Of a DNA stretch of 64,000 nt, positions 1-8,600 are shown one piece after another. The notes below the pieces were generated by a model. That model searched no databases, had not been told where the DNA came from, and worked only from the letters and a program-made list of their open reading frames with translations. The translations under genes were made by a program, and so were the position numbers. Every line of letters starts with the position of its first letter. Within the stretch, counting starts at the first letter, position 1. The DNA is from DASVTR01 sp036382855. GTDB lineage: Bacteria; Acidobacteriota; Blastocatellia; Pyrinomonadales; Pyrinomonadaceae. Where the stretch lies: NCBI GenBank assembly GCA_036382855.1, contig DASVPO010000014.1:141257-205256 (forward strand). Reading direction: 5' to 3'.

Positions 1-228
1 CGTATGGCTGCAACCCGGTAGCCGAACTTTATGCAAACTGGAAATCAAAACCTCCGTCAAGTTGCTCTTTAGTCAAGAGAGCACCCGACGGTCTTACACG
101 CTATCTATCCAGTACAGTTCCAAAAGCAATGACAAACGCGGAACGATGAGCGCAGCAGCGATAAACATAAACGATGAGAGCGTAGCTGTTCAGCTTGCAA
201 GCTTTTCATTCATCGTTCATCGTTGCTC
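1..228. other. Non-coding left edge downstream of pilB
   Basis: No convincing gene is seen here. The stretch lies downstream of the pilB stop codon on the minus strand. It holds several copies of an ACGATGA-like word (about 141-180) and reversed copies (about 208-225) around the 12-base palindrome AGCTTGCAAGCT at 192-203. This resembles a decayed member of the palindromic intergenic repeats seen elsewhere in the window, but the arms do not pair cleanly. Confidence 0.35.
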
Positions 229-1908
229 TCATGCGTGCGCCATCTTTATTTCTTCAACGAACGTCACGCGGTTAATCTCGTGCAGCGTTGAGACGCCGCT
301 GAAGACCTTCTGGAGCGCCGATTCGCGCAGGCCCGTCAGGCCCTCGCTTTCAGCGGCGCGGCGCACTTCTGAGCCGGGCCGGCGCTCGACAATCATCTCG
401 CGAATATTGTCTGTCAGGTCGAGCAGTTCGTGAATGGCCGTGCGGCCGCGATAGCCTGTGTGGTTGCAGGCATCGCAGCCGACGCTCATGTAAAAGACGC
501 TCAAACGATGTTCGTCCGGCCTGAGGCCCGATTCAAGCAGTTCGTCGTCCGCAGGGCGATAGGCGCGCTTGCAGACGGGACAGAGCATGCGTATCAAGCG
601 CTGGGCCAACACACAGTTTAAGCTCGACACGAAATTGTACGGCTCGACACCCATATTCAGGAAGCGCCCGATAACGTCAATGACGTTGTTGGCGTGCACG
701 GTCGTGAAGACGAGGTGGCCCGTCAACGCAGATTGAATTGCGATTTGAGCCGTCTCGTTGTCACGAATTTCACCGACCATTATTTTGTCCGGGTCGTGGC
801 GCAGGATGCTGCGCAGTCCGCGCGCAAACGTCAGCCCCTTCTTTTCGTTGACGGGAATCTGCGTGATGCCGTGCAATTGATATTCGACGGGGTCTTCAAT
901 CGTGATGATTTTGTCTTCTTCGTTGCGGATCTCGTTGAGGGCAGCGTAGAGCGTCGTGGTCTTGCCAGAACCCGTCGGGCCTGTAACGAGCACCATCCCG
1001 TAAGGCTCCGCGATGTAGCGGCGAAACTTCCGTATGTCCTCCTCTGAGAAGCCGACGACATCCAGATTCAGATTGCGAAACTCCTCGTTAATCTGTTCCT
1101 TGTCGAGAATACGAATCACTGCATCCTCGCCATGCACGGTCGGCATGATGGAGACACGAAAGTCAACGTTGCGACCCTTGTAGCGAACACGAAAGCGACC
1201 GTCCTGCGGGACGCGCCGTTCTGCGATGTCAAGTTCGGACATGACCTTGATGCGAGAGATAAGCGTCTGGTGGTACGCAAGATCAATCGGGTCAACCTTC
1301 GCGTAGAGCGCGCCGTCAATGCGAAACTTGACCTGCACCTCCGTGTCGCGCGTCTCAATATGAATGTCTGAGGCGCGAGATTCCATCGCGTTGAAGATAA
1401 TCGTGTCAACGAGCTTGATAATCGGCGACATGTCGGAATCCGTCGCCAGACGGTCCAGGTCGAGCACTTCCTCGCCGTGCTCCGTCTCCTTAACGAGCGA
1501 GATGCGGAAGCCGGAGGTCGCTTCTTGCAGCACGCGCTGCGTGGCGTCGCCTTTCCTGAGCACGACATCAATCGCCCCGGCCGTCGCCACATGCGGAATG
1601 ATGCGCGCATCGAGAGCGCTAGCCAGTTCGTCCAGACGCTCCAGGTCTGTCGGGTCTGCCATCGCCAGATGCAGCCGCTTGCCTTCACGCCTGAGCGGCA
1701 CAAACTGGTGGCGCACCATCAAATCAACCGGCAACTCGCCAAGGAGCGCATAGTCAATCGGCGAATCGCTGTCGGGCGGCAGCAAATCCACGTATGGCAG
1801 CCTGTAGCGCCGCGCCAGCGCCAGCGCCTCGCGCACCTCCGGCGGTTCATTCGCCCCTGCGGCGGCAAAAGAAGGAACGGTGGCTGTTAATTCTTCCGAT
1901 GACTTCAT
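229..1908 (-). CDS. pilB: Type IV pilus assembly ATPase PilB (GspE family)
   Basis: Cytoplasmic hexameric ATPase that drives pilus extension (or type II secretion pseudopilus assembly). The 559-residue product has an N-terminal MshEN-like region (about 25-150), then the GspE ATPase core. Visible motifs are Walker A GPTGSGKT (310-317), the Asp box ITIEDPVEY (about 336-343), a Walker B region at MVGEIRDNET (377-386) and a tetracysteine zinc site, CPVC at 443-446 and CDAC at 478-481. The length is normal for PilB/GspE. It lies 28 bases downstream of pilC in the same orientation, so the two are probably one transcript. PilB rather than GspE is preferred because PilC-like and PilT genes are also in the window and no secretin or pseudopilin gene is visible. 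Confidence 0.93.
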   Translation of the reverse strand: MKSSEELTATVPSFAAAGANEPPEVREALALARRYRLPYVDLLPPDSDSPIDYALLGELPVDLMVRHQFVPLRREGKRLHLAMADPTDLERLDELASALDARIIPHVATAGAIDVVLRKGDATQRVLQEATSGFRISLVKETEHGEEVLDLDRLATDSDMSPIIKLVDTIIFNAMESRASDIHIETRDTEVQVKFRIDGALYAKVDPIDLAYHQTLISRIKVMSELDIAERRVPQDGRFRVRYKGRNVDFRVSIMPTVHGEDAVIRILDKEQINEEFRNLNLDVVGFSEEDIRKFRRYIAEPYGMVLVTGPTGSGKTTTLYAALNEIRNEEDKIITIEDPVEYQLHGITQIPVNEKKGLTFARGLRSILRHDPDKIMVGEIRDNETAQIAIQSALTGHLVFTTVHANNVIDVIGRFLNMGVEPYNFVSSLNCVLAQRLIRMLCPVCKRAYRPADDELLESGLRPDEHRLSVFYMSVGCDACNHTGYRGRTAIHELLDLTDNIREMIVERRPGSEVRRAAESEGLTGLRESALQKVFSGVSTLHEINRVTFVEEIKMAHA

Positions 1909-1936
1909 AATGACAAGTGGTCAACTGAAAACTGCT

Positions 1937-3172
1937 TTACCTCATTGACGGAGCGTTTGAGATTGACTGAATAATGGGGAGATAAATCGCGAGCAGGATC
2001 GTGATGACGACGCCGCCCATGACGACAAGAATCGCAGGCTCAATCGTCGTCGTCAACTGCTCAAGCTTCACTTCCGCCTCCGCATCATAAAAAGAAGAAA
2101 CCTCGTCGAGCATTTCGCGCAGAGAGCCTGAGCGCTCACCGACGCCAATCATATCGAGCGCAAGCTCTGGTATCCAGCCGGCCGCCTCAAGGCTTTCGGT
2201 AAACGTGCGTCCCTCGCGAATCATCGGCAGAATTGACGAACTGCGCCGTCGCAACTCCCTGTTCGTGATTGACTCGGCTGAAATCTCCCAAGACTCAACG
2301 AGCGTAATACCGCCTGCCAGAAGCGTCGCCAGCGAGCGCGTCGCCTGCGCTACCGAAAGATGCGTCAGGAGTTTTCCGACAATCGGAATCTTCAGCAGGA
2401 AGGTGTCTATCGCGAGCCTGCCGGAAGACGTGCGCGACCAGACGACCAGAAAGACAATCGCGCCAATCAGGAGCGGCGCAACCCAGAAAATGTTTGCCGC
2501 CGCCCAGCCCGAAACGCCGACGACAATCAACGTCAGCGTCGGCAGTTGCGCGTTGCCGAAACCCGTAAAGAGGTCTTTCATGCGCGGCACGACGTAGATG
2601 GTCAGGAACGCGACCATGCCGAAGGAAGCCAGAAGGAGCAGCGTCGGGTAGGCCAGCGCACCGCGAATCTTGCGTCGCAGCTGCACGTTGCGCCGCATGT
2701 ATGTGACGTATCGCGTCAGTACTTCGTCGAGCGCGCCGGAACGCTCGCCCGCCAGAATTGAAGCCGTGTAGATGCGCGGGAAGATAGCGCCCTGTGCGGC
2801 GAAAGCCTCGGAGAGCGCAGCGCCACCGCGAATCTTCTCTTCCACGTCCGCCAACACCATTCGCAGCCCGCCCGACGGCGAACGCTTGCGCAGCATCGTG
2901 ATGGCTTGCAGGATTGGGATACCGGCGCGCAGGAGCGCCGAGAGTTGCTGGTTAAAAAGCAGGAAGTCGTTGGCTTTGAAACGCGCGTGTGTGCCGCCCG
3001 CGCCGCGCCGCGTGAGCGCGGCCACGCCGGAAGTCTTCGGAGGGGTGACGGCGAAGACGCGGAAGCCTTCGCTCTCAAGGCGCGTGCGCGCTTCCTGCAC
3101 GCCGACCGCCTCGATTGTTCGCGTCACAATCTCCCCGGCGGGAGTTCCTAAACGACAGATGAATTCAGCCAT
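1937..3172 (-). CDS. pilC: Type IV pilus inner-membrane platform protein PilC (GspF family)
   Basis: Polytopic inner-membrane protein that couples the PilB/PilT motors to pilin assembly. The 411-residue product has an N-terminal cytoplasmic region, then two T2SSF repeats (about 70-195 and 275-395). Each carries the typical hydrophobic segments, for example near 170-195, 215-245 and at the C-terminus around 380-400. The repeated pattern 'LLRAGIPI..A' and 'LLAGGITLVESWE' marks the start of the two repeats. It is the first gene of a pilC-pilB pair. A 337-base divergent gap separates it from the next gene, where its promoter should lie. Confidence 0.92.
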   Translation of the reverse strand: MAEFICRLGTPAGEIVTRTIEAVGVQEARTRLESEGFRVFAVTPPKTSGVAALTRRGAGGTHARFKANDFLLFNQQLSALLRAGIPILQAITMLRKRSPSGGLRMVLADVEEKIRGGAALSEAFAAQGAIFPRIYTASILAGERSGALDEVLTRYVTYMRRNVQLRRKIRGALAYPTLLLLASFGMVAFLTIYVVPRMKDLFTGFGNAQLPTLTLIVVGVSGWAAANIFWVAPLLIGAIVFLVVWSRTSSGRLAIDTFLLKIPIVGKLLTHLSVAQATRSLATLLAGGITLVESWEISAESITNRELRRRSSSILPMIREGRTFTESLEAAGWIPELALDMIGVGERSGSLREMLDEVSSFYDAEAEVKLEQLTTTIEPAILVVMGGVVITILLAIYLPIIQSISNAPSMR

Positions 3173-3509
3173 GAGCGTCTACGAAACATTACATCATTTC
3201 GGTCATTGAATGGGGGATGAGCAATTCAATGATAAAGTTGGATTGCAAAGTATAACACGCGTTTTGCGGCGAGCGCGAACGGCGCAAGGCGGCGCTCGCC
3301 ACGACATTAATACACGCCCCGAACTGCGGGAAGTTGCAGGCAAATGAGACTATTCGGATTTAGGCTGAGCGGTAAACCTAACGCAGCATTGACTGCTCGG
3401 AATAAGAAATAGTAAAGTCTTCGCACTCATGGCTTCTTTGCCAGCGTCAAGGGACGATTCCGGCAAAACGGCCTCACTTTCCTAGCCTAACTTCTCGAAG
3501 ACGTGTTCT
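3173..3509. other. Divergent intergenic region pilC / secreted unknown
   Basis: No gene is seen in these 337 bases. It must hold the promoter for pilC (leftward) and probably one for the gene at 3510 (rightward). A rightward TTGACT at 3389-3394 with an AT-rich hexamer TAGTAA at 3410-3415 has a spacer of only 15, so it is a weak candidate. A TATACT hexamer on the minus strand lies at 3248-3253 without a clear -35. Confidence 0.3.
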
Positions 3510-4253
3510 ATGCTGAGTTATAAAAAATCGCTTGTGATAGTGATGTTGCTTTTGATTTCTGCGCTGGCGGGTTCGCTCGGGGCTAAAGCCCTGATGAGCC
3601 AGCAACAGTCGTCAGGGCCGGGGAATCAGCCGGAAACATACGGCACAATCAGACAGAGAGTGCAGCGAGCAAAGGCCAGAGGCCAGCAGGAGATTATCGT
3701 GCCGACGCCTGTGCCGCTGCTCGCAGTTGTTAATGATTTGAGCGATGCCCTATCTAATTTCACTGTCGTCGTAGTACAGCCGGTTGGAAAAGTAACTAAT
3801 TTTGAAGAGACTTCCAATAGCATGATGACAATGTATAAGTTTAAATTGCTTGAGAAGCTTTCCACCCCTCTGGATGGCGCTGGATGTTATGAATGCCTCG
3901 CTTGGGTAAATCCTCCAAACGAGCTAATCCCGGTTAAAGAGGATGAGTTTATCGTTCCTATGCCCGGCGGAACAATGATTCTTGATGGAGTCAAGGTTAT
4001 TAATAAATCTAAGGACTTTCCTGAGTTTTCTTTAGGTCAAAAGTATCTGCTATTTATCACGCTTGATTTCGGCAGAAGCGTCGGCATGTTGCAGTTAGGC
4101 CCTGCCGGTGTTTTCAGAATCAACTCTGATGACAATATAGAGTCTATCAATGAGTGGCTTCACCCGCTGAGGAAGAGTCTTGAAGTCGAGCATGGTAAAT
4201 CTCTACGTCGTCTTAAAGACACCCTCAAAAACCGTCAAGGGTCTCGCCAGTGA
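3510..4253 (+). CDS. Secreted protein of unknown function
   Basis: I do not recognise this 247-residue protein. It has an N-terminal signal peptide or anchor (about residues 6-26, hydrophobic, ending near LGAKA). A soluble domain with many short beta-strand-like stretches follows, and the C-terminus is basic (about 220-247). One cysteine pair (CYEC, about 129-132) could form a disulfide in the periplasm. The coding sequence is visibly more AT-rich than its neighbours, with many AAT, TTT and ATA codons, so it may be a recent arrival. The ATG at 3510 precedes the signal peptide directly and no better start is visible. Confidence 0.7.
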   Translation: MLSYKKSLVIVMLLLISALAGSLGAKALMSQQQSSGPGNQPETYGTIRQRVQRAKARGQQEIIVPTPVPLLAVVNDLSDALSNFTVVVVQPVGKVTNFEETSNSMMTMYKFKLLEKLSTPLDGAGCYECLAWVNPPNELIPVKEDEFIVPMPGGTMILDGVKVINKSKDFPEFSLGQKYLLFITLDFGRSVGMLQLGPAGVFRINSDDNIESINEWLHPLRKSLEVEHGKSLRRLKDTLKNRQGSRQ

Positions 4254-4293
4254 TTTCCACCATTAGACTCTCACCCAAAGTTCAATATCTATA

Positions 4294-4473
4294 ATGAGAC
4301 GGAGGAGAGAGCGTTTCTCAACAAACTACGCACCGCTATTGCTAATCCCTAAAGAGTCAAAGCGGACAGACCAGCACGGCAACGAGTTTCGCTACCGCGC
4401 GAAGGTGGACGATGCGCAACACGCGCACGCCGGACGTTGGGCCTGGGACGTTTACCTTGTGTTGGCGCGCTGA
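4294..4473 (+). pseudogene. Short ORF resembling the C-terminal tail of a larger protein
   Basis: A 59-residue open frame starts at ATG 4294 and ends at TGA 4471-4473. Its last 35 residues (TDQHGNEFRYRAK ... GRWAWDVYLVLAR) look like a conserved C-terminal tail, with aromatic and glycine-rich spacing typical of the end of a secreted or repeat protein rather than random translation. The N-terminal part (several Arg, then NYAPLLLIP) is less convincing. It may be a remnant of a deleted gene or a real small protein. Parent family not identified. Confidence 0.35.
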
Positions 4474-4495
4474 TAGGGGCAAGGAGCATTTCCGT

Positions 4496-4550
4496 ATGAA
4501 GCCGCCCGCGAGTCTGTTTATAACCAGCGGACGGCTTCATCTTTTGCGCG
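4496..4550 (+). terminator. Hairpin with T-rich tail
   Basis: ATGAAGCCG at 4496 onward pairs with CGGCTTCAT ending near 4545, extended by the CCGC/GCGG steps. The loop is about 22 bases and CTTTT follows. It probably ends transcription of the preceding secreted gene or remnant. The remaining bases to 4844 hold no gene that I trust; a TTGCGC-17-TACAAT pair around 4605-4633 is a possible promoter for the VWA gene downstream. Confidence 0.55.
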
Positions 4551-4844
4551 CCAGGCAACTCGAATACTAAAAACACAGTCTTAGCACACGTACTACACAA
4601 TGGATTCTTGCGCCGGGGAGAATCGTTGGCTACAATGCCAGACAGCCTTCGCTTCGGAAACCTTTTGCAGCAAGCGACCGGCAGTCTCCCCGAACAGCCG
4701 AAAAAGTATCGCTTCTCAAATTTGCGCATCCGGCCCTTTCGTCTCCTGCTCAAGGGCTGAGGGGTGCGCAAGCTTGACTACTCTCAAACGAGGAAAAGGC
4801 CGCACGAAGAGGCCCTGATAGTGAAAAAAATTAAAGAGGATGAA

Positions 4845-5861
4845 ATGAAAGCACAGCGCCGCTCGCACTACTTTTTGCTCGCGCTTGTCTCCGGCCTCGT
4901 GCTCTGCGCTCTCGCAGCGCCGCATCTCACACGAGCACAACAAAAATCCGATGAGAAGAGATCGCAACCCGTCCCGGCGGCCAGCCCCACGACATCGCGC
5001 CCCGCCGGCAACGACGAGCAGATTATCGTCAACACGGACTTGATTAACCTGACCGTCACGGTCACAGACCAGTACGGCCGTTATGTTTCGGGGCTGGACA
5101 AGAAAGCCTTCACGGTTTTCGACGGGAAAGAGCAGCAGGAGATAACACACTTTAGCGATGACGATGCGCCCGTTTCGGTCGGCGTCATCTTCGATGTTTC
5201 AGGCTCGATGAGTGGGGATAAAATCAGGAAGGCTCGCGAAGCGCTCTCGCGTTTTATTGAGACGAGCCATGATTCCGACGAATATTTCCTCATCGCCTTC
5301 AACTCCCGCGCACAGTTGTTGCTCGATAAGACGCGCGACGGAAACGCCGTGCTCAACAAACTGACCTACGTTGAGACGCGCGCCAACACTGCGCTTTATG
5401 ATGCGACCTATCTGGGTGTGGAGAAAGTCCAGCGCGGCGCACATAAGAAACGCGCGCTCCTGCTCATCAGCGACGGGCAGGACAACGATTCGCGCTACAC
5501 CTTCTCGGAAGTGCGCCGACTGCTCAAGGAGTCCGACGTGGTGCTTTACTCGATAGGCATCCTCGGCGGCAACGACCCCGGCAGCTCTCTCGGACTCGAA
5601 GGACAGGGAATTTTAGATGAGTTGTCGGCCGTCTCCGGCGGCAAAGCCTTCTTCCCCAATAGCGCGCCTGAGATGGACGAAATTTTTGAAAAGATAGCGC
5701 TCGAATTGCGTCACCAGTATTCCATCGGCTATCGTCCCAACAATTTTGCGAACGATGGCAAGTGGCACAAGATTAAGGTCAAGGTGACGCCTCCGCGCGG
5801 GCTGCCGCGACTCTTCGTGCGCAGTCGTGAAGGCTATTACGCCATCACCAACCCGCGTTAA
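4845..5861 (+). CDS. Secreted VWFA-domain protein (Acidobacteria type)
   Basis: The 338-residue exported protein has a von Willebrand factor A domain of the Acidobacteria-specific VWFA-related family (TIGR03436-like). ATG 4845 was chosen because it follows AGAGGA at 4835-4840 and opens directly on a signal peptide (hydrophobic about 9-26, ending ...TRAQQ). The upstream ATG at 4764 would bury that signal. A short N-terminal beta region (VNTDLINLTVTVTD, about 62-75) precedes the VWA fold. The metal-binding MIDAS motif DVSGSMS is at about 117-123, and the C-terminus ends in the family's typical RHQYSIGY strand. Function is unknown; the domain suggests metal-dependent protein binding outside the inner membrane. 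A paralogue follows at 6130. Confidence 0.85.
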   Translation: MKAQRRSHYFLLALVSGLVLCALAAPHLTRAQQKSDEKRSQPVPAASPTTSRPAGNDEQIIVNTDLINLTVTVTDQYGRYVSGLDKKAFTVFDGKEQQEITHFSDDDAPVSVGVIFDVSGSMSGDKIRKAREALSRFIETSHDSDEYFLIAFNSRAQLLLDKTRDGNAVLNKLTYVETRANTALYDATYLGVEKVQRGAHKKRALLLISDGQDNDSRYTFSEVRRLLKESDVVLYSIGILGGNDPGSSLGLEGQGILDELSAVSGGKAFFPNSAPEMDEIFEKIALELRHQYSIGYRPNNFANDGKWHKIKVKVTPPRGLPRLFVRSREGYYAITNPR

Positions 5862-5935
5862 AACTTTTGCCTGCGCGACGCCCAACCGGGTTGTGCCCGG
5901 CAACGTTTGGAGTGGTGAGAGGCATCTGTGCATAT

Positions 5936-6109
5936 GTGTGCCCGACTTTCGCGCGGCACACGCGCGCGCTTTTAAGTTAAAAAGGTTCTTTGCCCCAGCC
6001 ACGCGAGAGTCGCCAGAGAGGCGGCTTTAAGAGCCAGCGCACATGAGCGCCCCGCTTCTCCCTCTCCGGCGAAACATGCCGGACGAAGCCGCAAGCGGGG
6101 CGCTTTTTT
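5936..6109 (+). terminator. Two hairpins; the second is a strong intrinsic terminator just before the next VWA gene
   Basis: The first hairpin pairs GTGTGCC (5936-5942) with GGCACAC (5955-5961). The second is a perfect 12-bp stem, AGCGCCCCGCTT (6046-6057) with AAGCGGGGCGCT (6093-6104), enclosing an inner CCGGC/GCCGG hairpin and followed by a run of T to 6109. Only 20 bases separate the T-run from the chosen start of the next gene at 6130, leaving no room for a promoter between them. It either ends the upstream VWA transcript or acts as an attenuator for the downstream gene. Confidence 0.75.
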
Positions 6110-6129
6110 CCGAGAGACTGGATGTGAGG

Positions 6130-7389
6130 ATGAAAGAAGTTAGAATTAAGAAACAAGGCCGCGTGCGGCGCTTGCTGGCGCTGGTAGTTTTCTGCACGAT
6201 GACAGCCGTGCTGCTGGTCGTCTCAAATGCCGGCAGCGCGCAGACGCAGGACGCAGGTGCACGTCCGCGTCGTGCTGCCGCTCAGGAACAGAAGAAGAGC
6301 ACGACGCCCGCGCCGACCCGGACGCCCGCAGTTGCCAGGCCGACTCCGACGCCCGCTGCTTCTCCTGCTGCCGGTGCGCCCGCTTTGCGTCCGTCTCCGA
6401 CGCCCGACGACGAAGGCGAAGAGATTGGCGAAGGCGACATCGTTAAGGTTGAAGCCAACCTCGTGAATTTGAACGTCCGCGTCATTGACCGCAACAACCG
6501 GCCGATAGACAACGTGCGCAGGGAAGAGTTTCGCGTCTATGAAGACGGCGTACTGCAACCGATTGAGTTCTTCACGCGTGAGGAAGTGCCAATCTCTTAC
6601 GGCCTCGCGGTTGACACCTCCGGCTCTCTGCGCCCGCAGCTTCAGCAGGTGATTGATGCCGCCAAGACCGTCATCAACAGCAACAAGCCCGGCGACGAGA
6701 CTTTTCTCGTACGCTTTATTGACAGCGATAAGATTGAGACGGTGCAGGATTTCACGTCGAGCAAGACAGACCTGCTCGACGCCATTGACAGCTTCTACGT
6801 CGAAGGCGGGCAGACCGCCATCATTGACGCCGTTTATCTCTCTGCTGAGCACGTCGCGCAGTATAAGAAGGGCGACGATAACGACCGCCGCCGTCGTGCG
6901 TTGATAGTCATCACGGACGGCGAAGACCGCGGCAGCTTCTACAAGAAGGAACAACTCTTTGCCAAGCTGCGCGAAGAAGACGTGCAGATTTACGTCATAG
7001 GCTTTGTCAACGAGCTTGACCGCGAGGGCGGCTTTATTCGTAAAAGCCCGCGCGAGGAGGCCATGAACCTGCTCAACCGTTTCGCCAAGGAGACTGGCGG
7101 GCGTGTCTTTTATCCAGAGTCTTTGTCGGAGTTGCCGAAGATTGCCGAAGAGATTGTGCGCGACATGCGAACGCAGTATGTCGTCAGCTACAACCCGACC
7201 AACAAGACGCGCGACGGCTCTTTCCGTTCAATCAGGGTAACGGTGGCTGATGCGCCCGGCGGCAGCAAACGCATCGCGCTCACGCGTTCGGGCCGTACAG
7301 TGCCGCGCGAAGGCGCTCCCTCACAACCCAAGCAGCCTGCGGCAACCACCCTGAAGCCCTCGCAGACGGGCGGGCGCAAGACTCCTTAG
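6130..7389 (+). CDS. Secreted VWFA-domain protein (Acidobacteria type), paralogue 2
   Basis: The 419-residue exported protein of the same VWFA-related family has a signal peptide (basic n-region, hydrophobic about 15-33, ending near SNAGSAQ), then a Pro/Thr/Ala-rich linker (about 45-95), then the beta strand VEANLVNLNVRV and the VWA domain with MIDAS DTSGS (about 165-169). The C-terminus carries the YVVSYNPTN strand and a basic Pro/Thr-rich tail. ATG 6130 is preferred over 6043, because the longer frame runs through the terminator hairpin at 6046-6109 and would bury the signal peptide. The shared order with the gene at 4845 suggests tandem duplication with divergence. Confidence 0.85.
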   Translation: MKEVRIKKQGRVRRLLALVVFCTMTAVLLVVSNAGSAQTQDAGARPRRAAAQEQKKSTTPAPTRTPAVARPTPTPAASPAAGAPALRPSPTPDDEGEEIGEGDIVKVEANLVNLNVRVIDRNNRPIDNVRREEFRVYEDGVLQPIEFFTREEVPISYGLAVDTSGSLRPQLQQVIDAAKTVINSNKPGDETFLVRFIDSDKIETVQDFTSSKTDLLDAIDSFYVEGGQTAIIDAVYLSAEHVAQYKKGDDNDRRRRALIVITDGEDRGSFYKKEQLFAKLREEDVQIYVIGFVNELDREGGFIRKSPREEAMNLLNRFAKETGGRVFYPESLSELPKIAEEIVRDMRTQYVVSYNPTNKTRDGSFRSIRVTVADAPGGSKRIALTRSGRTVPREGAPSQPKQPAATTLKPSQTGGRKTP

Positions 7390-7415
7390 TTTCCGAAGAT
7401 TTTTCGATTAGCACG

Positions 7416-7455
7416 AAAAGGCGACAGTCAGTTAGATGGCTGTCGCCTTTTCTTT
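7416..7455 (+). terminator. Intrinsic terminator after the second VWA gene
   Basis: AAAAGGCGACAG (7416-7427) pairs perfectly with CTGTCGCCTTTT (7440-7451) across a 12-base loop, followed by CTTT. The A-rich left flank makes it able to work in both directions. Confidence 0.85.
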
Positions 7456-7597
7456 CAAAACTTTCTCCCGCTTTTGTGTCACCGCTGTCACTTACATAAC
7501 TATTACATTCGCCCTGCCAATTACTTGCTACGATACTTCTCGCCCCCTCATCTTAATTTGTGGCGTAACTTTTTGAACTTTAAAGCGGGGAGTCATC

Positions 7598-8482
7598 ATG
7601 CGTAACGAGGCGTTTGTCCAAACCAAAAAATCCGGCATCAACTGGAGCACCGTCATCTTTCTAGCCATCTTTCATGCGGGCGCAATCGCAGCGCTCTTCA
7701 TGTGGGATTGGAGAGCCTTTGCGTTGACACTCTTTTTCTGGTGGGTGGCGGGCAGCCTCGGCATCGGGATGGGCTTTCACCGCTTGCTGACGCATCGCGG
7801 CTACAAAGTGCCGAAGGCGGTCGAGTATTTTCTGACGCTCTGCGGCACACTGGCGATGGAGGGTGGGCAAATCTACTGGGTCGTCACGCACCGCATTCAT
7901 CACGCCTACACGGAATCGCCGGGGCAGGACCCGCACACGCCGCGCGACGGCGCATGGTGGGCCCACATCGGCTGGATGCTAAAGGGCACGGCGCAGCAAT
8001 ACCCGGAGGAAGTGCAGATGCGCTACGCGCCTGACTTGATGAAAGACCCCGTTCACGTCTGGATTAATCGTCTCTGGTGGCTGCCGCTCACCGCGACAGG
8101 ATTGCTGCTGCTGGCGTTTGGCGGCTGGCCGTTCTTGATGTGGGCCGTCTTCTTCCGCGTCACCTTCAACCTGCACGCGACGTGGCTCGTCAACTCCGCG
8201 ACACATATGTGGGGCACGCGCCGTTTTGAAACGACGGACGATTCGACCAACAGTTGGTGGGTCGCCCTCTTCACTTTCGGTGAAGGCTGGCACAACAACC
8301 ACCACGCGCACCCGACAGCAGCGCGCCACGGCATCGCATGGTACGAGATAGACCCTAACTGGTGGGGCATCCGCACGCTTCAATTGCTCGGACTCGCCAA
8401 ATCAATCAAGCTCATCAACCTGAACCAGCAGCCCAAACGCGAAGACACGGAAGCCGTCGAAGCGCTCTCCAGAGCAGCATAA
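7598..8482 (+). CDS. Acyl-CoA / acyl-lipid delta-9-type fatty acid desaturase
   Basis: Membrane di-iron enzyme that introduces a cis double bond into long acyl chains. The 294-residue length fits the bacterial stearoyl-CoA desaturase-like family. All three histidine boxes are present: H61-RLLT-H66, H98-RI-HH102 and H232-NN-HH236. Four hydrophobic segments (about 17-38, 41-58, 158-178 and 180-200) flank them. The start ATG is 7598; the upstream GCGGGGAG is a fair ribosome site. It is transcribed alone after a strong terminator. Its stop codon lies three bases before a palindromic repeat. Substrate form (CoA, ACP or phospholipid) cannot be told from sequence. Confidence 0.9.
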   Translation: MRNEAFVQTKKSGINWSTVIFLAIFHAGAIAALFMWDWRAFALTLFFWWVAGSLGIGMGFHRLLTHRGYKVPKAVEYFLTLCGTLAMEGGQIYWVVTHRIHHAYTESPGQDPHTPRDGAWWAHIGWMLKGTAQQYPEEVQMRYAPDLMKDPVHVWINRLWWLPLTATGLLLLAFGGWPFLMWAVFFRVTFNLHATWLVNSATHMWGTRRFETTDDSTNSWWVALFTFGEGWHNNHHAHPTAARHGIAWYEIDPNWWGIRTLQLLGLAKSIKLINLNQQPKREDTEAVEALSRAA

Positions 8483-8484
8483 CT

Positions 8485-8589
8485 AAGAGGGGAAAAGGGT
8501 AACAGGGAAAGAGGGGAAAGGAGGGCCGATTTGAGTTAATCGGATTTCCTTTCCCCATTTCACCTTTTACCCTTTTCCCCTTTACTCTT
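8485..8589. repeat. Palindromic intergenic repeat, GGTAAAAGG-like family
   Basis: The left arm (8485-8522) is a run of degenerate GGGGAAAAGGGTAA-like units. The right arm (8547-8589) is the inverted equivalent made of TTTACCCTTTTCCCC-like units. The centre is a short AT-rich loop. Similar elements are at 10311-10402 and 29020-29113. Transcribed, it would form one long imperfect hairpin. Confidence 0.8.
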
Positions 8590-8594
8590 ACAAT
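8566..8594 (+). promoter_or_regulatory. Candidate promoter for a leaderless histidine-kinase transcript
   Basis: TACAAT at 8589-8594 is a good -10 hexamer and sits six bases before the GTG start at 8601. A TTTACC at 8566-8571, 17 bases upstream, is a weak -35 that lies inside the palindromic repeat. If used, the message would begin at or next to the GTG, which also explains the lack of a Shine-Dalgarno sequence. Confidence 0.4.
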
Positions 8595-8600
8595 AGCGGC

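Noticed and set aside
4349..4771. 140-codon minus-strand open frame before the first VWA gene
   Set aside because: Arg/Pro-rich translation that crosses a terminator hairpin and opposes a better short frame; no start signal.
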